64,000 nt of DNA from Rubrivirga marina (GCF_002283365.1 NZ_MQWD01000001.1:2010944-2074943), one strand, 5' to 3'; shown: positions 23,364 to 31,728, counted from the stretch's first letter. The notes: generated by a model from the letters alone, not told the origin. Program-made: numbers and translations.

Positions 23364-26294
23364 ATGCAGATCGAATCGGCCCGCCTTGACGAGTTCGCCG
23401 CCGCCGTCCGCCCACGGATCGCCGGCGCCCTCCGCCTCGACGCGCTCTCCAAGGCCCTCTACGCCACCGACGCGTCGCTCTACCGCGAGCCCCCGCTGGG
23501 CGTCCTCATCCCGAAGCACGCGGACGACATCCAGGCGGCCCTCGAAGAGGCCGGACGCTACGGTGTCCCGATCGTCGCGCGCGGGTCCGGGTCGAGCCTC
23601 GCCGGCTCGGCCGTATCCGGCGGCCTCGTGGTCGACACCACGAATCACCTCCGCGACATCGTCCACGTCGACGCCGAGGCGCGGACGGCGACGGTCCAGC
23701 CGGGCGTCGTCCTCGACGACCTGAACCGCGCGCTCCGGCCGCACGGGCTCACGTTCGGGCCCGACCCGGCGTCCTCGAACCGGGCCACGCTCGGCGGGAT
23801 GCTCGGCACGAACGCGACCGGGACGCACTCCATCCAGTACGGCGCCGTCGTCGACTGGACCGAGTCGGCGCGCGTCCTCCTTCACGACGGGACGCCGGCC
23901 ACGTTCGGGGCGCTCGACGCCGCCGCGTGGATTGGCAAGACGACGGCCGGCGGGACTGAGGGCGAGGTGTACCGCCGCGTCGAGGCGCTGTTGAAGGTCC
24001 ACGAGCACGCCATCCGGACCGACACGCCGCGCTGGTGGCGCCGCGCCGGCGGCTACCGTCTGGAGCGGATGCTGGAGGCCCCGGAGGTCGACCGCGGGCC
24101 GGGGCGCCCGTGGGACGGCACCCGCAACCTCGCCCACCTCCTGGCCGGCTCCGAGGGCACGCTCGGCGTGGCGACCGAGATCACGCTCGGGCTCGTCGAG
24201 CGGCCGGCGCACGCGGCGCTCGGCGTGGTCCACTTCGACACGCGGATGGGCGCCCTCGAGGCCGTCGAGGGCATCCTCGAAACGGGGCCGACGGCCGTCG
24301 AGATGTTCGACCGGATCGCCCTCGAGCGGGCGTACGACGTGACCGAGTACGCGCCGAAGCTCCACTTCGTCCAGCGCGGGCCGCACGGCGAGATCCCGGC
24401 GGCGCTCCTGATCGTCGAGTACAGCGGGGCGTCGCTGGCCGAGTGCGAGGACGGCCTCGCCCGCCTCGGGCGGCACCTGGGGGCGGGCGCCGTCATCACC
24501 GAGCTGGTGGAGGAGGCCCGGATGGCCGACGTGTACGCCGTCCGGAAAGTGGGCCTCGGGCTGGCGATGAGCGCGCGGCTTCCGGTCCAGGCCGCGGCGA
24601 TCATCGAGGACGCGGCCGTCCCGGTCGAGCACCTCCCGGCTTACATCCGCGAGCTCGAAGAAGCGATGGCCCAGGACGACGTCGAGGCGGTCGTCTACGC
24701 GCACGCGAGCGCCGGCTGCCTCCACGTCCGCCCGTTCTTCGACCTGCGCCAGCGAGCCGAGGTCGAGAAGATGGACCGCGTGGCGCGGGCGTCGGCGCGG
24801 CTCGCCAAGAAGTACGGCGGCGTCATCGCGTCGGAGCACGGCGACGGCCGGGCGCGCGGGGCGCTCGCCGAGGCCTTCTACACGCCGGCGCTCTACGCGG
24901 CGTACCAGGCGACGAAGCGGGCGTTCGACCCCACCGGCCGCCTGAACCCCGGCAAGATCGTGGAGGTGCCGCCGCTCACGGAGGCGCTCCGGATGGGGCC
25001 CGACTACCACCCGCGTTCGGTCGCGACGGCGCTCTCGTTCCCCGACACGGCCGGCCGCGACGTCGGGTTCGCCGAGGCCGTCGAGGCGTGCAACGGGCAG
25101 GGCGTCTGCCGCAAGACCGACGTCGGCACGATGTGCCCGCCGTTCATGGCGACGCGCGAGGAGAAGGACTCGACGCGTGGCCGGGCGAACGCGCTCCGCG
25201 AGGCGCTCTCGGGCGGCCTCCCGTCGCTCACGAGCCCCGAGGTGGGGGAGGCCCTCGACCTCTGCGTCTCGTGCAAGGCCTGCAAGGCCGAGTGCCCGGC
25301 GTCGGTCGACATGGCGGCGCTCAAGACGGCGTGGCTGGAGCAGAAGTACAAGGAGGAGACGCCGTCGGTGCGGGCGCGCCTCTTCGCCCACATCCCGGTC
25401 GTGTCGAGGCGGATCGCCGGCCCCCTCGCGCTCGTGGCCAACCGCGTCAACCGGAGCGGGCTGGTGCGCGGCCGGCTCGCGGCGCTCGGCATCGCGACCG
25501 AGCGTGGCCTCCCCCCGTTCGCCACAAACCCGTTCAAGGATTCGGAGGCCGCCCGCCTCGGCGCCGAGGCGGCCCCTCCCGGCGGGCCGCGCGTGGCGCT
25601 CTACGTCGACACGTTCGGGCGCTTTCAGGAGCCGTCGATCCCGCGCGCGGCGCTGCGGGTGCTGGCGGCGGCTGGAGCGCGCGTCGAGGTCCCGCCGTAC
25701 CGCTGCTGCGGGCGGACGTACCTCTCGAAGGGGTTCGTCCCGCACGCCGAGCGGCTCGCGCGCCAACTCGTCGAGGCGTACGCGCCGCTGGCCCGCGACG
25801 GTGTCGCGATCGTCGGGCTGGAGCCGTCGTGCATCCTGACGCTCCGCGACGAGGTCCCGCGGCTCGTGCAGACCGAGGACGCCCGCGCCGTCGCCGCGGC
25901 GGCCGTGACGTTCGAGGAGTGGTGCGAGGCCCACGCCGACCGCCTGGACGCGATCGACTGGCAGGACGCCCCGGCCGACGCGCTGGTCCACGGCCACTGC
26001 CACCAGAAGGCGCTGTCGACGATGTCGGCCAGCCACGCGTGCCTCGGGGCCTCCGGTTTCAGCGTGAAGGAGTCCGGCGCGGGCTGCTGCGGCGTGGCCG
26101 GCTCGTTCGGCTACGAGGCCGAGCACTACGGCGTGTCGCTGGCGATCGCCGAGGACCGGCTGGCGCCGGCCGTCCGCGCGGCGCCCGGGGCCGTCGTGGT
26201 CGCGGCCGGGACGAGCTGCCGCGAGCAGATCGAGCACACGACGGGCCGGCGGGCGCTCCACCCGGCCGAGGCCCTGGCCGCCCGGCTCCGCTAG
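23364..26294 (+). CDS. FAD-linked oxidase fused to 4Fe-4S and CCG domains (D-lactate/glycolate dehydrogenase type)
   Basis: 976 residues beginning MQIESARLDEF. The N-terminal half is a FAD_binding_4 (VAO/PCMH) domain (VPIVARGSGSSLAGSAVSGG, ASSNRATLGGMLGTNATG) plus the FAD-oxidase C domain ending EHGDGRARG and FDPTGRLNPGKI. Next is a ferredoxin part, with CNGQGVCRKTDVGTMCPPF and CVSCKACKAECP. Two CCG modules follow (YRCCGRTYLSKGF, then GCCGVAGSFGYE) with HGHCHQK between them. This architecture is that of YdiJ-like and D-2-hydroxyacid dehydrogenases oxidising lactate, glycolate or 2-hydroxyglutarate at the membrane quinone pool. In the linker near residue 731 a palindromic repeat is translated as ARLGAEA. 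A Met 16 codons upstream gives a poor N-terminus. Confidence 0.92.
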   Translation: MQIESARLDEFAAAVRPRIAGALRLDALSKALYATDASLYREPPLGVLIPKHADDIQAALEEAGRYGVPIVARGSGSSLAGSAVSGGLVVDTTNHLRDIVHVDAEARTATVQPGVVLDDLNRALRPHGLTFGPDPASSNRATLGGMLGTNATGTHSIQYGAVVDWTESARVLLHDGTPATFGALDAAAWIGKTTAGGTEGEVYRRVEALLKVHEHAIRTDTPRWWRRAGGYRLERMLEAPEVDRGPGRPWDGTRNLAHLLAGSEGTLGVATEITLGLVERPAHAALGVVHFDTRMGALEAVEGILETGPTAVEMFDRIALERAYDVTEYAPKLHFVQRGPHGEIPAALLIVEYSGASLAECEDGLARLGRHLGAGAVITELVEEARMADVYAVRKVGLGLAMSARLPVQAAAIIEDAAVPVEHLPAYIRELEEAMAQDDVEAVVYAHASAGCLHVRPFFDLRQRAEVEKMDRVARASARLAKKYGGVIASEHGDGRARGALAEAFYTPALYAAYQATKRAFDPTGRLNPGKIVEVPPLTEALRMGPDYHPRSVATALSFPDTAGRDVGFAEAVEACNGQGVCRKTDVGTMCPPFMATREEKDSTRGRANALREALSGGLPSLTSPEVGEALDLCVSCKACKAECPASVDMAALKTAWLEQKYKEETPSVRARLFAHIPVVSRRIAGPLALVANRVNRSGLVRGRLAALGIATERGLPPFATNPFKDSEAARLGAEAAPPGGPRVALYVDTFGRFQEPSIPRAALRVLAAAGARVEVPPYRCCGRTYLSKGFVPHAERLARQLVEAYAPLARDGVAIVGLEPSCILTLRDEVPRLVQTEDARAVAAAAVTFEEWCEAHADRLDAIDWQDAPADALVHGHCHQKALSTMSASHACLGASGFSVKESGAGCCGVAGSFGYEAEHYGVSLAIAEDRLAPAVRAAPGAVVVAAGTSCREQIEHTTGRRALHPAEALAARLR
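25553..25572. repeat. GC palindrome inside a coding sequence
   Basis: Perfect 20-bp core within the FAD/Fe-S oxidase gene. It is translated in frame as part of ARLGAEA, in the linker between the ferredoxin region and the first CCG module. Confidence 0.8.
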
Positions 26295-26300
26295 CTCCCT

Positions 26301-26320
26301 CCGCCTCGGCGCCGAGGCGG
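26301..26320. repeat. GC palindrome family copy
   Basis: Perfect core, 6 bp after the FAD/Fe-S oxidase stop and upstream of the next co-directional gene. Confidence 0.85.
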
Positions 26321-26383
26321 GCCGGGTTGCCGGCCGTCCGGGCGGGCACGACCTTGGGCGCCGCCCCTACTTCCCCCGTCGCT

Positions 26384-28519
26384 CTGCGCCTCTCGATCCT
26401 CCTTCTCCTGGCCCTCGCCGCTCCTGCGTGGGCGCAGCGCGTCGCCTTCTTCCCCTCCGACGAGAGCCCGCAGGCAGCGTACGCCGAGGGCCGGCTGGTT
26501 GAGGCGCTCGCCGAGCAAGGGTACGAGGTCCTCGCCGACCGGACCGATTACGATCACCTCGTCAGTCTCGTGATCCACTCGGAGCGGCTGGGCGCGGAGG
26601 CGTTCCAGATCGTGCCCGAGGGGCGGATGATCTCCGTCGTCGGCGGCGACGCGCGGGGGATGATCTACGGGGCCCTCGCGCTGGCGGAGGCGATCGGCAA
26701 CGGGACGCCGCTGGCGGAGGTCGAGGCCGTCGAGGAGAGCCCGGCGCTGGAGTTCCGCGGGATCAAGTTCAACCTGCCGTGGGAGACGTACCGGCCGTCG
26801 TCGGCGCTCACGCAGCACACGGAGACGGCGCGTGACCCGGCCTACTGGGAGGCGTTCCTCGACATGATGGTCGAGAACCGGTTCAACGTCGTGAGCCTGT
26901 GGAACCTCCACCCGTACACGTTCATGGTGCGGCCGACGAACTTTCCGGAGGCCAGCCCGTGGTCCGAGGCGGAGCAGGCCGAGTGGGAGGCGTTGTACCG
27001 CGAGATCTTCCGCCTCGCGAAGGAGCGGGCGCTCGACACCTACATCGTCCACTGGAGCATCTTCGTGAGCGAGGCCTTCGCCGAGGCCCATGACGTGGCG
27101 GAGACCAACTTTTACCCGCACTACTACGTGCCGGGCGACACGACGGAGATCGTCCGCCGCTACCTCCGCGAGAGCGTCCGGCAGGTGCTGGAGGCGTACC
27201 CCGACCTCGACGGCGTCGGCATCTCGCACGGCGAGGGGATGGCCGGGATGACGCCGCTCGAGCGCCAGCGGTGGATGGATGACGTCCTCATCGCGGGGAT
27301 GCTCGAGGCCGACCGGCCGGTCAAGCTTATCCACCGCGTCCCGTTTTCGTCGGGCACGTCGTCCGACCCCGGCGTGAGCGGGGACGTCGAGGAGGTCACG
27401 CGCGCGGCGATGGAGCGACTGGAGGACCGGTTCGACGGGCCGATCTGGGTCGAGATGAAGTTCAACTGGTCCCACGCCCACTCGACCCCCGAGCTGGTGA
27501 AGGTCCACGGAGGCGAGCTCGGCGACACCTACTTCGACCCGCTCCCGACCAACTACCGGATCGTCTGGCAGATGCGGAACGAGGACTTTTTCGCCCTCCG
27601 CTGGGGCGTGCCGTCGTTCATCCGCGAGCACGTCGCGCGCAACGGCGAGGCGGCGTACGTCGGCGGCTACTTCGTGGGCTCGGAGACCTACATCCCCGCG
27701 CTCGACTACTTCACGGCGCTCGACGAGCCGGTCGACTGGCGGTGGGCGTTCGAGCGGCAGTGGCTGTTCTACAAGCTGTGGGGGCGGCTCCTCTACGACC
27801 CCGCGACGCCCGACGCCGTGTTCCAGGCCGAGTTCGACCGGCGCTACGGCGAGGCGGGTGCCAACCTCCTCAATGCGCTCTCGCTCGCCTCGTCGACGCA
27901 GCTCCGCCTCGCGTCGCTGTACGACGCCATGTGGGACTTCACGCTCTACAGCGAGGGGTTCCTCGCCCTTCAGGGCGACTCGACGCGCTACATCTCCGTC
28001 GACCGCCTGATCGAGCAGCCGACGATGGACCCCGACTACGTGTCGGTCGGGGAGTTCGTCGCCACGATGCAGAGCGGCGGCTCGTTCGGCGCCGACCGTG
28101 TGACGCCGCCGATCCTGGCGGACATGCTGGAGCGGGACGGCCGGGAGGCCCTCCGCCTCGTGGACGGCGTCGATACGAGCGGCGACGCGTCGCTCCGGTA
28201 CGAGGTGGCGGACGTCCAGACGTGGGCGCACCTCGGGCTCCACCTCGCCGAGAAGCTCCGCGGCGCCGTCGCGCTCCAGACCTACCGCCTCGACGGCGCC
28301 GAGGCCGACCACGCGGCGGCGATCGACCACCTCGAACGGGCGCTGTCGCACTGGGACGAGGTCGTCGCCATCACGCGGCCCCTGTACCGCGACATGCCGC
28401 TGACGCACTACAACCACGGCGGCTTCGAGGCCAACCCCGACAACCTGTTCCACTGGGCGCTCGTCCGCGACGAGGTCGCACGGGACGTCGAGATCGCGCG
28501 GCGGAGCCGGCCAGACTGA
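26384..28519 (+). CDS. Exported glycoside-hydrolase-like protein (GH20/GH67-type N-domain and TIM barrel)
   Basis: About 711 residues. There is no ATG or GTG near the signal peptide: a CTG at 26384 gives MRLSILLLLALAAPAWAQ, while a TTG at 26354 would add ten residues. I prefer CTG. The N-terminal domain (residues ~20-105, ending in VGGDARGMIYGALALAEAIGNG) has the alpha/beta pattern that precedes the barrel in GH20 and GH67 enzymes. FRGIKFNLPW starts a barrel-like region with MMVENRFNVVSLWNLHPY, DGVGISHGEGMAG (candidate acidic residues) and IWVEMKFNWSHAHS. The exact GH family and the catalytic pair are not certain. The C-terminal ~200 residues are helical. No T9SS domain is present, so it is probably periplasmic. 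Confidence 0.65.
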   Translation: MRLSILLLLALAAPAWAQRVAFFPSDESPQAAYAEGRLVEALAEQGYEVLADRTDYDHLVSLVIHSERLGAEAFQIVPEGRMISVVGGDARGMIYGALALAEAIGNGTPLAEVEAVEESPALEFRGIKFNLPWETYRPSSALTQHTETARDPAYWEAFLDMMVENRFNVVSLWNLHPYTFMVRPTNFPEASPWSEAEQAEWEALYREIFRLAKERALDTYIVHWSIFVSEAFAEAHDVAETNFYPHYYVPGDTTEIVRRYLRESVRQVLEAYPDLDGVGISHGEGMAGMTPLERQRWMDDVLIAGMLEADRPVKLIHRVPFSSGTSSDPGVSGDVEEVTRAAMERLEDRFDGPIWVEMKFNWSHAHSTPELVKVHGGELGDTYFDPLPTNYRIVWQMRNEDFFALRWGVPSFIREHVARNGEAAYVGGYFVGSETYIPALDYFTALDEPVDWRWAFERQWLFYKLWGRLLYDPATPDAVFQAEFDRRYGEAGANLLNALSLASSTQLRLASLYDAMWDFTLYSEGFLALQGDSTRYISVDRLIEQPTMDPDYVSVGEFVATMQSGGSFGADRVTPPILADMLERDGREALRLVDGVDTSGDASLRYEVADVQTWAHLGLHLAEKLRGAVALQTYRLDGAEADHAAAIDHLERALSHWDEVVAITRPLYRDMPLTHYNHGGFEANPDNLFHWALVRDEVARDVEIARRSRPD

Positions 28520-28550
28520 GCGGCTCCCCCCGCCTCGGCGCCGCGGCCGG

Positions 28551-28877
28551 CTACCTCAGAACGAGCACGGCCGTCTGCGAGCCGGCTACGCCGCGGATCG
28601 TATCGGCATGGTCGCGGAGCAACCCCTCAATCTCCACCGCCGAGCAGTTGCCGCGCTGGATCCAGACGACGTGGGGTGGCGGCCCGTGGAGAACCGCGAG
28701 ATCGTTAAAGTCAGAGTCCTTCGTGACGATGACCAAGTCTCGGCCCTCTTCATACGTCCATACGTCCGCATCCGGGGAGTCCGCCAGCCCGGCGCTTGCG
28801 GTGCTCTCTGCTCCTGGGAAGACGTCGCTCAGGCGAGCAACGAGGAGGCGAGAGAGGTTGTGGTCGAAGGGGAGCAA
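28551..28877 (-). CDS. DUF5615 PIN-like toxin
   Basis: 108 residues. It matches the DUF5615 (PIN-like, Mut7-C-related) family throughout: FDHNLSRLLVARLSDVFPGA, then DADVWTYEEGRDLVIVTKDSDFNDLAVLHGPPPHVVWIQRGN and VEIEGLLRDHADTI. The acidic residues of the putative nuclease site (Asp in FDHNLS, Asp-Ser-Asp in TKDSDF) are present. The start must be TTG (28877): the next codons upstream are CGG, CAT and a TAG stop. Family members are toxins paired with DUF433 antitoxins, and one lies 142 bp upstream. The usual overlap between the two genes is lost here. Confidence 0.85.
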   Translation of the reverse strand: MLPFDHNLSRLLVARLSDVFPGAESTASAGLADSPDADVWTYEEGRDLVIVTKDSDFNDLAVLHGPPPHVVWIQRGNCSAVEIEGLLRDHADTIRGVAGSQTAVLVLR

Positions 28878-29019
28878 CCGATGCTAAGTATGTGCAATGG
28901 GTTAGAAGGTGATTCATCCCCGGACAACAGTCAACTGGAAGGTGTTCCAGGACTGTCGCATTGAGCAGCGTAGAGAGGGGTTGCGACGCGTTTAGTGGTG
29001 TTGCCTTGTTCGTTTCTTC
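28878..29019 (-). other. Unexplained spacer between antitoxin and toxin genes
   Basis: In most DUF433/DUF5615 pairs the genes abut or overlap. Here 142 bp of less GC-rich sequence separates them, and I found no third gene, promoter box or repeat in it. It may be a small insertion or a decayed start region of the toxin. Confidence 0.4.
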
Positions 29020-29241
29020 TCAGGCAGCCACTGAGCGCCTCTCTCGATCTGCTGCGAACTGGAGCGCAGCCAACAGGTCCTCTCGCTCCAAGTCTGGGAA
29101 GTCCTCCAGCACTTCCTCCTGTGACATCCCCGAGCCGAGGTACTCCAGTACGTCGTAGACCGTGACGCGGAGACCGCGGAGGCACGGCTTCCCGCCGCGC
29201 TTCCCGGGCTCGATGGTGATGCGGTCGCGGTAGTCGGTCAG
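29020..29241 (-). CDS. DUF433 antitoxin
   Basis: 73 residues read from a CTG codon at 29241: LTDYRDRITIEPGKRGGKPC, then LRGLRVTVYDVLEYLGSGMS and QEEVLEDFPDLEREDLLAAL. This is the full DUF433 consensus (RITIdPgkrgGKPcIrGlRvtVyDVLeyLasGms.eeil.dfPdL..eDi.aaL), a winged-helix antitoxin. No ATG, GTG or TTG exists in this frame between the upstream TAG and the domain, and the family normally begins exactly at this position, so CTG initiation is the simplest reading. It is encoded just ahead of the DUF5615 toxin on the same strand and is probably its neutraliser and autorepressor. Confidence 0.82.
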   Translation of the reverse strand: MTDYRDRITIEPGKRGGKPCLRGLRVTVYDVLEYLGSGMSQEEVLEDFPDLEREDLLAALQFAADRERRSVAA

Positions 29242-29286
29242 GCCGGAACGTACGCCATCCGGCCCGGTCGGCTCCCCACTGCCCCT

Positions 29287-29310
29287 GTCGGCCTCGGCGC
29301 CGAGGCCGAC
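29287..29310. repeat. GC palindrome family copy (GTCGGCCTCGG arms)
   Basis: Perfect 24-bp palindrome directly after the stop of the GroES-like gene and ahead of the antitoxin gene. The outer arms are GGCC instead of CGCC. A degenerate copy at 28530-28549 lies on the other side of the toxin-antitoxin pair. Confidence 0.8.
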
Positions 29311-29700
29311 CTAGTGGTACCCCTCGTCCTCTGGGTGCTTGGGGCGGACGAGCGCGAGGATCGCCCCGTGGGGGACGATGAGGTAGCTCTGCCCGTCGTA
29401 CTCGACCTCCACGGCCTCCTTCCGCAGGAACAGCGCGAGGTCGCCCACGCGGGCCTGGAGCGGGAGGTACCGGACCGGCGAGTCCTCGCCCGTCCATGCC
29501 TCCGAGGCCGAGTAGTCCGGGTTCGGGACGGCGTGGCCGGGCCCGACGCGGACGACGCGGCCCGTCTGGACCGTCTCCTTCGACGTCACGCCGGCCGGGA
29601 GGTACAGCCCGCCCGACGACCGGTCAGCGTCGTCGCTCGGCCGGACGAGCACGCGGTCGCCGACGACGTGTACGGCGTCGAGGGAAGGCATCAGGTCCAT
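29311..29700 (-). CDS. GroES-like co-chaperonin-family protein
   Basis: 129 residues from MDLMPSLDAVHV (or 126 from the second Met at 29691). The chaperonin-10 fold is clear: GDRVLVRPSDD, a mobile-loop region (SSGGLYLPAGVTSKETVQ), TGRVVRVGPGHAVPNPD and the C-terminal strand pair GDLALFLRKEAVEVEYDGQSYLIVPHGAILALV. It is longer than canonical GroES (~95 residues) because of an insert near residues 65-90 (YSASEAWTGEDSPVRYLPLQARV). No groL gene is adjacent, so this is probably a second, divergent co-chaperonin-like protein rather than the housekeeping GroES. It is divergent from lemA. Confidence 0.82.
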   Translation of the reverse strand: MDLMPSLDAVHVVGDRVLVRPSDDADRSSGGLYLPAGVTSKETVQTGRVVRVGPGHAVPNPDYSASEAWTGEDSPVRYLPLQARVGDLALFLRKEAVEVEYDGQSYLIVPHGAILALVRPKHPEDEGYH

Positions 29701-29776
29701 CGGGCGGCGGCGGGCATCCTTTCGTGGGGGGCAACGTATGATAGCCCTCCACCCGACCCACCCTGGCCCTCTCCCC

Positions 29777-30376
29777 ATGCGAAGCACCGGCGCCATCGTC
29801 CTCCTCGTCCTCGTCCTGCTCGTCGGCTTCGCCGGCTGCGCGGGGTGCGGCACCTTCAACAGCCTCCGGACCCAAGATGAGCAGGTGACCGGCGCCTGGT
29901 CCGAGGTCGAGAACCAGTACCAGCGGCGGGCCGACCTCGTCCAGCAGGTCGTCTCGACGGTCCAGGGCCAGGCCGACTTCGAGAGCGAGACGCTCCAGAA
30001 CGTGATCGAGGCGCGGAGCCGCGCCACGAGCATCCAGATCTCGGCCGACGACCTCGACGATCCGGAGGCCCTCGCCCAGTACCAGGCCGCACAGTCTGCC
30101 CTCGGCTCGTCGCTGGGCCGCCTGCTCGCCGTCTCCGAGTCGTACCCGACGCTCCAGGCCAACGAGGGCTTCCTCCGGCTTCAGGACCAGATTGAGGGCA
30201 ACGAGAACCGGATCGCCACGGCCCGCCGCGACTACAACCAGGCCGCGACCGACCTCAACGCCCGGATCCGGACGTTCCCGGCCAACATCGTCGCCGGGTT
30301 CGCCGGCGTCGACCGTCGCGAACAGTTCGAGGCCGCGGCCGGCACCGAGCAGGCCCCGGAGATCACGTTCGACTGA
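29777..30376 (+). CDS. lemA: LemA-family protein
   Basis: 199 residues starting MRSTGAIVLLVLVLLVGFAG, a membrane anchor that also contains a lipobox-like GFAGC. The LemA pattern follows: YNSLRTQ-type FNSLRTQDEQVTGAWSEVENQYQRRADLVQQVVSTV, then a long helical hairpin and LQANEGFLRLQDQIEGNENRIATARRDYN, ending IVAGFAGVDRREQFEA (usually FP.n..a...gf....yFe). LemA proteins are membrane-anchored helical proteins of unclear role, and their genes usually precede a TPM-domain gene, as here. The upstream Met at 29738 would add 13 unlikely residues. Confidence 0.9.
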   Translation: MRSTGAIVLLVLVLLVGFAGCAGCGTFNSLRTQDEQVTGAWSEVENQYQRRADLVQQVVSTVQGQADFESETLQNVIEARSRATSIQISADDLDDPEALAQYQAAQSALGSSLGRLLAVSESYPTLQANEGFLRLQDQIEGNENRIATARRDYNQAATDLNARIRTFPANIVAGFAGVDRREQFEAAAGTEQAPEITFD

Positions 30377-30402
30377 TCGGCTCGCCGTCCCGCTGACTCC
30401 CC

Positions 30403-30422
30403 CGGCCTCGGTCCCGAGGCGC
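30403..30422. repeat. GC palindrome family copy, imperfect
   Basis: GGCCTCGG-TC-CCGAGGCG, between lemA and the TPM gene, 27 bp after the lemA stop and directly before the GTG start of the TPM gene. Confidence 0.6.
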
Positions 30423-30424
30423 CC

Positions 30425-31252
30425 GTGCCCGTCCTCTCCCGCTTCGTCGTCGTCCTCGCCCTCCTGGCGACCGCTGCCAGCGCGGCGGCCCAGGGGGGGC
30501 AGCCCTACGAATCGCGCTACGACATTCCCGCGCGGCCGAGCCCGCCGCGGCTCGTCAACGACTTCACAGGGACGCTCGGGCCCGGCGAGGCGTCGGCGCT
30601 CGAGCGGAAGCTCGTCGCCTTCTCCGACTCGACGGGCTCGCAGGTCGCCGTCGTGCTCGTGCCCACGACCGACGGCGTGGCGCCGGTCGACTACGCCACG
30701 GAGATCCTCCGCGAGTGGGGCGTCGGACGGGCCGACGTCAACGACGGCGTCGTGTTGCTGGTGGCGAAGAACGACCGCGAGGTGTTCATCGCGACGGGCT
30801 ACGGCGCCGAGGGCGCGCTGACGGACGCCACGGCCGGGACGATCATCCGGTCCATCGTCCTCCCACGGTTCCGCGAGGGCGCGTTCTACGCCGGCATCGA
30901 CGGGGCGACGGACGCCATCATGGCGGCGCTCACGGGCCAGTTCGAGCCGCCCTCGGCCAGAGGCCCCGGCGGAGGCGGCGACGGCGCGATCGGGTCGGTG
31001 CTGTGTTGTCTCTTCGTCCTGTTCGTGATCCTCGTCGTCCTGTCGTCGCGGCACAAGAGCCCGCCGAGCTCAGGCGGCGGCCGGCGGCGTCGGCGGAGCG
31101 GGCCGGGCGTCATCGTGATCCCCGGCGGCTGGGGCGGCGGTGGCGGCTTCGGCGGCGGCGGTTTCGGCGGTGGAGGTGGCTTCGGCGGGGGCGGCTTTGG
31201 CGGCTTCGGCGGTGGCTTCGGTGGCGGCGGCGGCGCGGGCGGGAGCTGGTAG
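30425..31252 (+). CDS. TPM-domain (YgcG-type) membrane protein
   Basis: 275 residues from a GTG start. A signal peptide (residues 1-23, ending SAAAQ) is followed by the TPM domain (RLVNDFTGTLGPGEASALERKLVAF, GVGRADVNDGVVLLVAKNDREVFIATGYGAEG, then PRFREGAFYAGIDGATDAIM). One membrane helix follows (IGSVLCCLFVLFVILVVL), then a basic patch, and a C-terminal tail of some 45 residues that is almost pure Gly and Phe (GGGFGGGGFGG). This is the standard YgcG/TPM_phosphatase layout. Its usual partner is LemA, encoded immediately upstream. Membrane-stress or protein-turnover roles have been suggested for the pair; the mechanism is not settled. Confidence 0.9.
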   Translation: MPVLSRFVVVLALLATAASAAAQGGQPYESRYDIPARPSPPRLVNDFTGTLGPGEASALERKLVAFSDSTGSQVAVVLVPTTDGVAPVDYATEILREWGVGRADVNDGVVLLVAKNDREVFIATGYGAEGALTDATAGTIIRSIVLPRFREGAFYAGIDGATDAIMAALTGQFEPPSARGPGGGGDGAIGSVLCCLFVLFVILVVLSSRHKSPPSSGGGRRRRRSGPGVIVIPGGWGGGGGFGGGGFGGGGGFGGGGFGGFGGGFGGGGGAGGSW

Positions 31253-31368
31253 AGGGATCGCTTCGCTCCCGGGAATGGGGAGCGAGGGAATGGGAACGGG
31301 CGGAGGGGGCCGGGCCGGCTGGCGGGGCCTCGACGTCAGCGGCAGCCTTCGCCGCTTCGCTCGCCGGC

Positions 31369-31375
31369 TATCTTC
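31369..31375 (+). promoter_or_regulatory. TAnCTT box (TATCTTC) five bases before the TPR gene ATG
   Basis: TATCTTC, then CGTCC and ATG. The spacing is identical to that of the rarA box, which suggests leaderless transcription of the TPR gene. Confidence 0.5.
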
Positions 31376-31380
31376 CGTCC

Positions 31381-31707
31381 ATGGACCGCATCGCGACCCT
31401 CCAGGCGTTTCTCAAGGATGACCCCGACGACCCGTTCACGCGGTTCGCGCTCGCCCAGGAGCACGCCAAACGCGGGGAGACCGACGAGGCCCTGGCCTAC
31501 TACGAGGGGCTCGTCCGCGACCGTCCCGACTACGTGGGGACGTATTACCACCTCGGCGCGTTGTACCGGGCCCTGGGGCGCGACGACGACGCGCTCGCGA
31601 CCTACCACGACGGCGTCCGCGCGGCCACCGAGGCCGGCGACGCCCACGCCCGCGCCGAGCTCCAGAGCGCCCTCCTCGAGGCCGACGGCCTCGGCTTCGA
31701 CGACTAG
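31381..31707 (+). CDS. Small tetratricopeptide-repeat protein
   Basis: 108 residues, cytoplasmic. Two TPR units are evident: DPFTRFALAQEHAKRGETDEALAYYEGLVRDRPDY and YVGTYYHLGALYRALGRDDDALATYHDGV, with the canonical W/L-G-Y-A-F-P pattern, followed by a capping helix (AHARAELQSALLEAD). It is likely a protein-protein adaptor. The LysM gene follows after 21 bp, so the two may form an operon. Confidence 0.88.
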   Translation: MDRIATLQAFLKDDPDDPFTRFALAQEHAKRGETDEALAYYEGLVRDRPDYVGTYYHLGALYRALGRDDDALATYHDGVRAATEAGDAHARAELQSALLEADGLGFDD

Positions 31708-31728
31708 CGACGACCCCCCGGACCCCGC

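Noticed and set aside
23028-26261. Minus-strand open frame of over 1000 codons across the FAD/Fe-S oxidase
   Set aside because: In very GC-rich DNA the antisense frame of a strongly biased gene stays open. The product is Arg/Asp/Val/Gly-rich with no domain, while the plus strand has all the conserved motifs.
24035-26380. Long plus-strand frame upstream of the glycoside-hydrolase-like signal peptide (continuous with it)
   Set aside because: It overlaps the well-supported FAD/Fe-S oxidase in another frame and encodes Arg/Gly/Pro-rich shadow sequence. Real protein features begin only at the signal peptide near 26384.
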